Part shown: piece by piece, positions 4,990-5,151 of the stretch
Numbering within the stretch: position 1 is the first letter of the stretch
Layout of the letters: each line of letters starts with the position of its first letter
NCBI GenBank assembly: GCA_029266815.1
Contig: JAQSWC010000194.1
Location: 1 to 5,151, forward strand
Source of the DNA: Paucimonas sp.
Lineage (GTDB): Bacteria > Pseudomonadota > Gammaproteobacteria > Burkholderiales > Burkholderiaceae_D
Length of the DNA: 5,151 nt
Direction of reading: 5' to 3'
Made by a program: the position numbers and the translations under genes
Notes under the pieces: generated by a model
Database searches by the model: none
The model's input: the letters and a program-made list of their open reading frames with translations, nothing else
What the model was told of the DNA's origin: nothing

Positions 4990-5151
4990 TCACGAGCGGT
5001 TATCCGTGTCGTTGGCTTCCGGTGTCATCGTGCCCAGGTCTTTCAGCTCATCGTCGGTATTCTCTTGTCCCGGCGGATCGATCGTCTTGGCAATCCGTTC
5101 CAGTAAGTTGTCCCGTTCCTTTTGAGGCTGCTTCTTTACAGCGGGTCCTCG
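4990..5151 (-). CDS. Hypothetical hydrophilic protein, C-terminal end only
   Basis: Fifty-three codons and a TGA (4990-4992) are open from the right edge of the window, with the start outside it. The visible part is highly charged and without hydrophobic segments: Lys/Arg-rich at first (VKKQPQKERDNLLERIAKT), then acidic (ENTDDELKDL) and ending TPEANDTDNRS. This looks like a disordered or helical cytoplasmic tail. I do not recognise the family. It is on the same strand as the J-domain gene and 128 bases upstream of it. The absence of stops in a strongly polar frame with ordinary codon choice supports coding, but the segment is short. Confidence 0.55.
   Translation of the reverse strand, partial: RGPAVKKQPQKERDNLLERIAKTIDPPGQENTDDELKDLGTMTPEANDTDNRS

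Noticed and set aside
4658..5125. Plus-strand open frame of about 155 codons across the J-domain start and right-edge gene
   Set aside because: It runs opposite the J domain and the right-edge frame, crosses a gene-free gap and has no recognisable domain.
1..5151. tRNA or rRNA genes, insertion sequences, phage genes and defence systems
   Set aside because: No tRNA-like fold, transposase or integrase motif, terminal inverted repeat pair or toxin-antitoxin pair could be found on reading both strands.

Overview
The window reads as chromosomal DNA of a Gram-negative, moderately GC-rich bacterium. The protein families (a stand-alone HDOD protein, a MEDS-domain sensor, a YihY/BrkB membrane protein, a DUF378 protein, a short J-domain protein and a modular GH19 chitinase) would fit a betaproteobacterium of the Burkholderiales/Oxalobacteraceae type. 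That placement is inference; no rRNA or other marker gene is present.

Layout from left to right. (1) Positions 1-756, minus strand: the 5' part of a secreted, modular family-19 chitinase gene, cut by the left edge. Its modules are a half chitin-binding module, a (Pro-Thr)13 linker, a second chitin-binding module, a (Pro-Thr)4 linker and the start of the GH19 catalytic domain with both catalytic glutamates. The start codon with its good ribosome-binding site is out of frame with the modules, and the signal-peptide core plus the first half of the first module are missing, so the gene looks broken at its 5' end. (2) Positions 757-1202: a gene-free, partly AT-rich stretch holding the chitinase leader and a probable terminator of the next gene. 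(3) 1203-1496, minus: a small two-helix DUF378 membrane protein. (4) 1690-2523, minus: an HDOD-domain signalling protein, preceded by a promoter whose TATAAT box lies six bases before the ATG, the geometry of a leaderless transcript. (5) 2562-3164, minus: a MEDS-domain sensory protein starting with GTG, 38 bases upstream of the HDOD gene. (6) 3439-4347, plus: a complete YihY/BrkB inner-membrane protein, divergent from the MEDS gene. (7) 4412-4861, minus: a short J-domain protein convergent with the YihY gene. (8) 4990-5151, minus: the C-terminal end of an unrecognised hydrophilic protein that runs off the right edge.

How they may work together: the MEDS and HDOD genes form a plausible two-gene signalling unit (sensor module plus HDOD scaffold), probably cotranscribed, with an extra internal promoter for the HDOD gene. 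The remaining genes look like independent housekeeping, envelope or stress-type genes. No mobile element, CRISPR array, tRNA or rRNA was seen. I found no convincing new multi-gene system; the most notable points are the broken chitinase start, the leaderless-type HDOD promoter and the MEDS-HDOD pairing.
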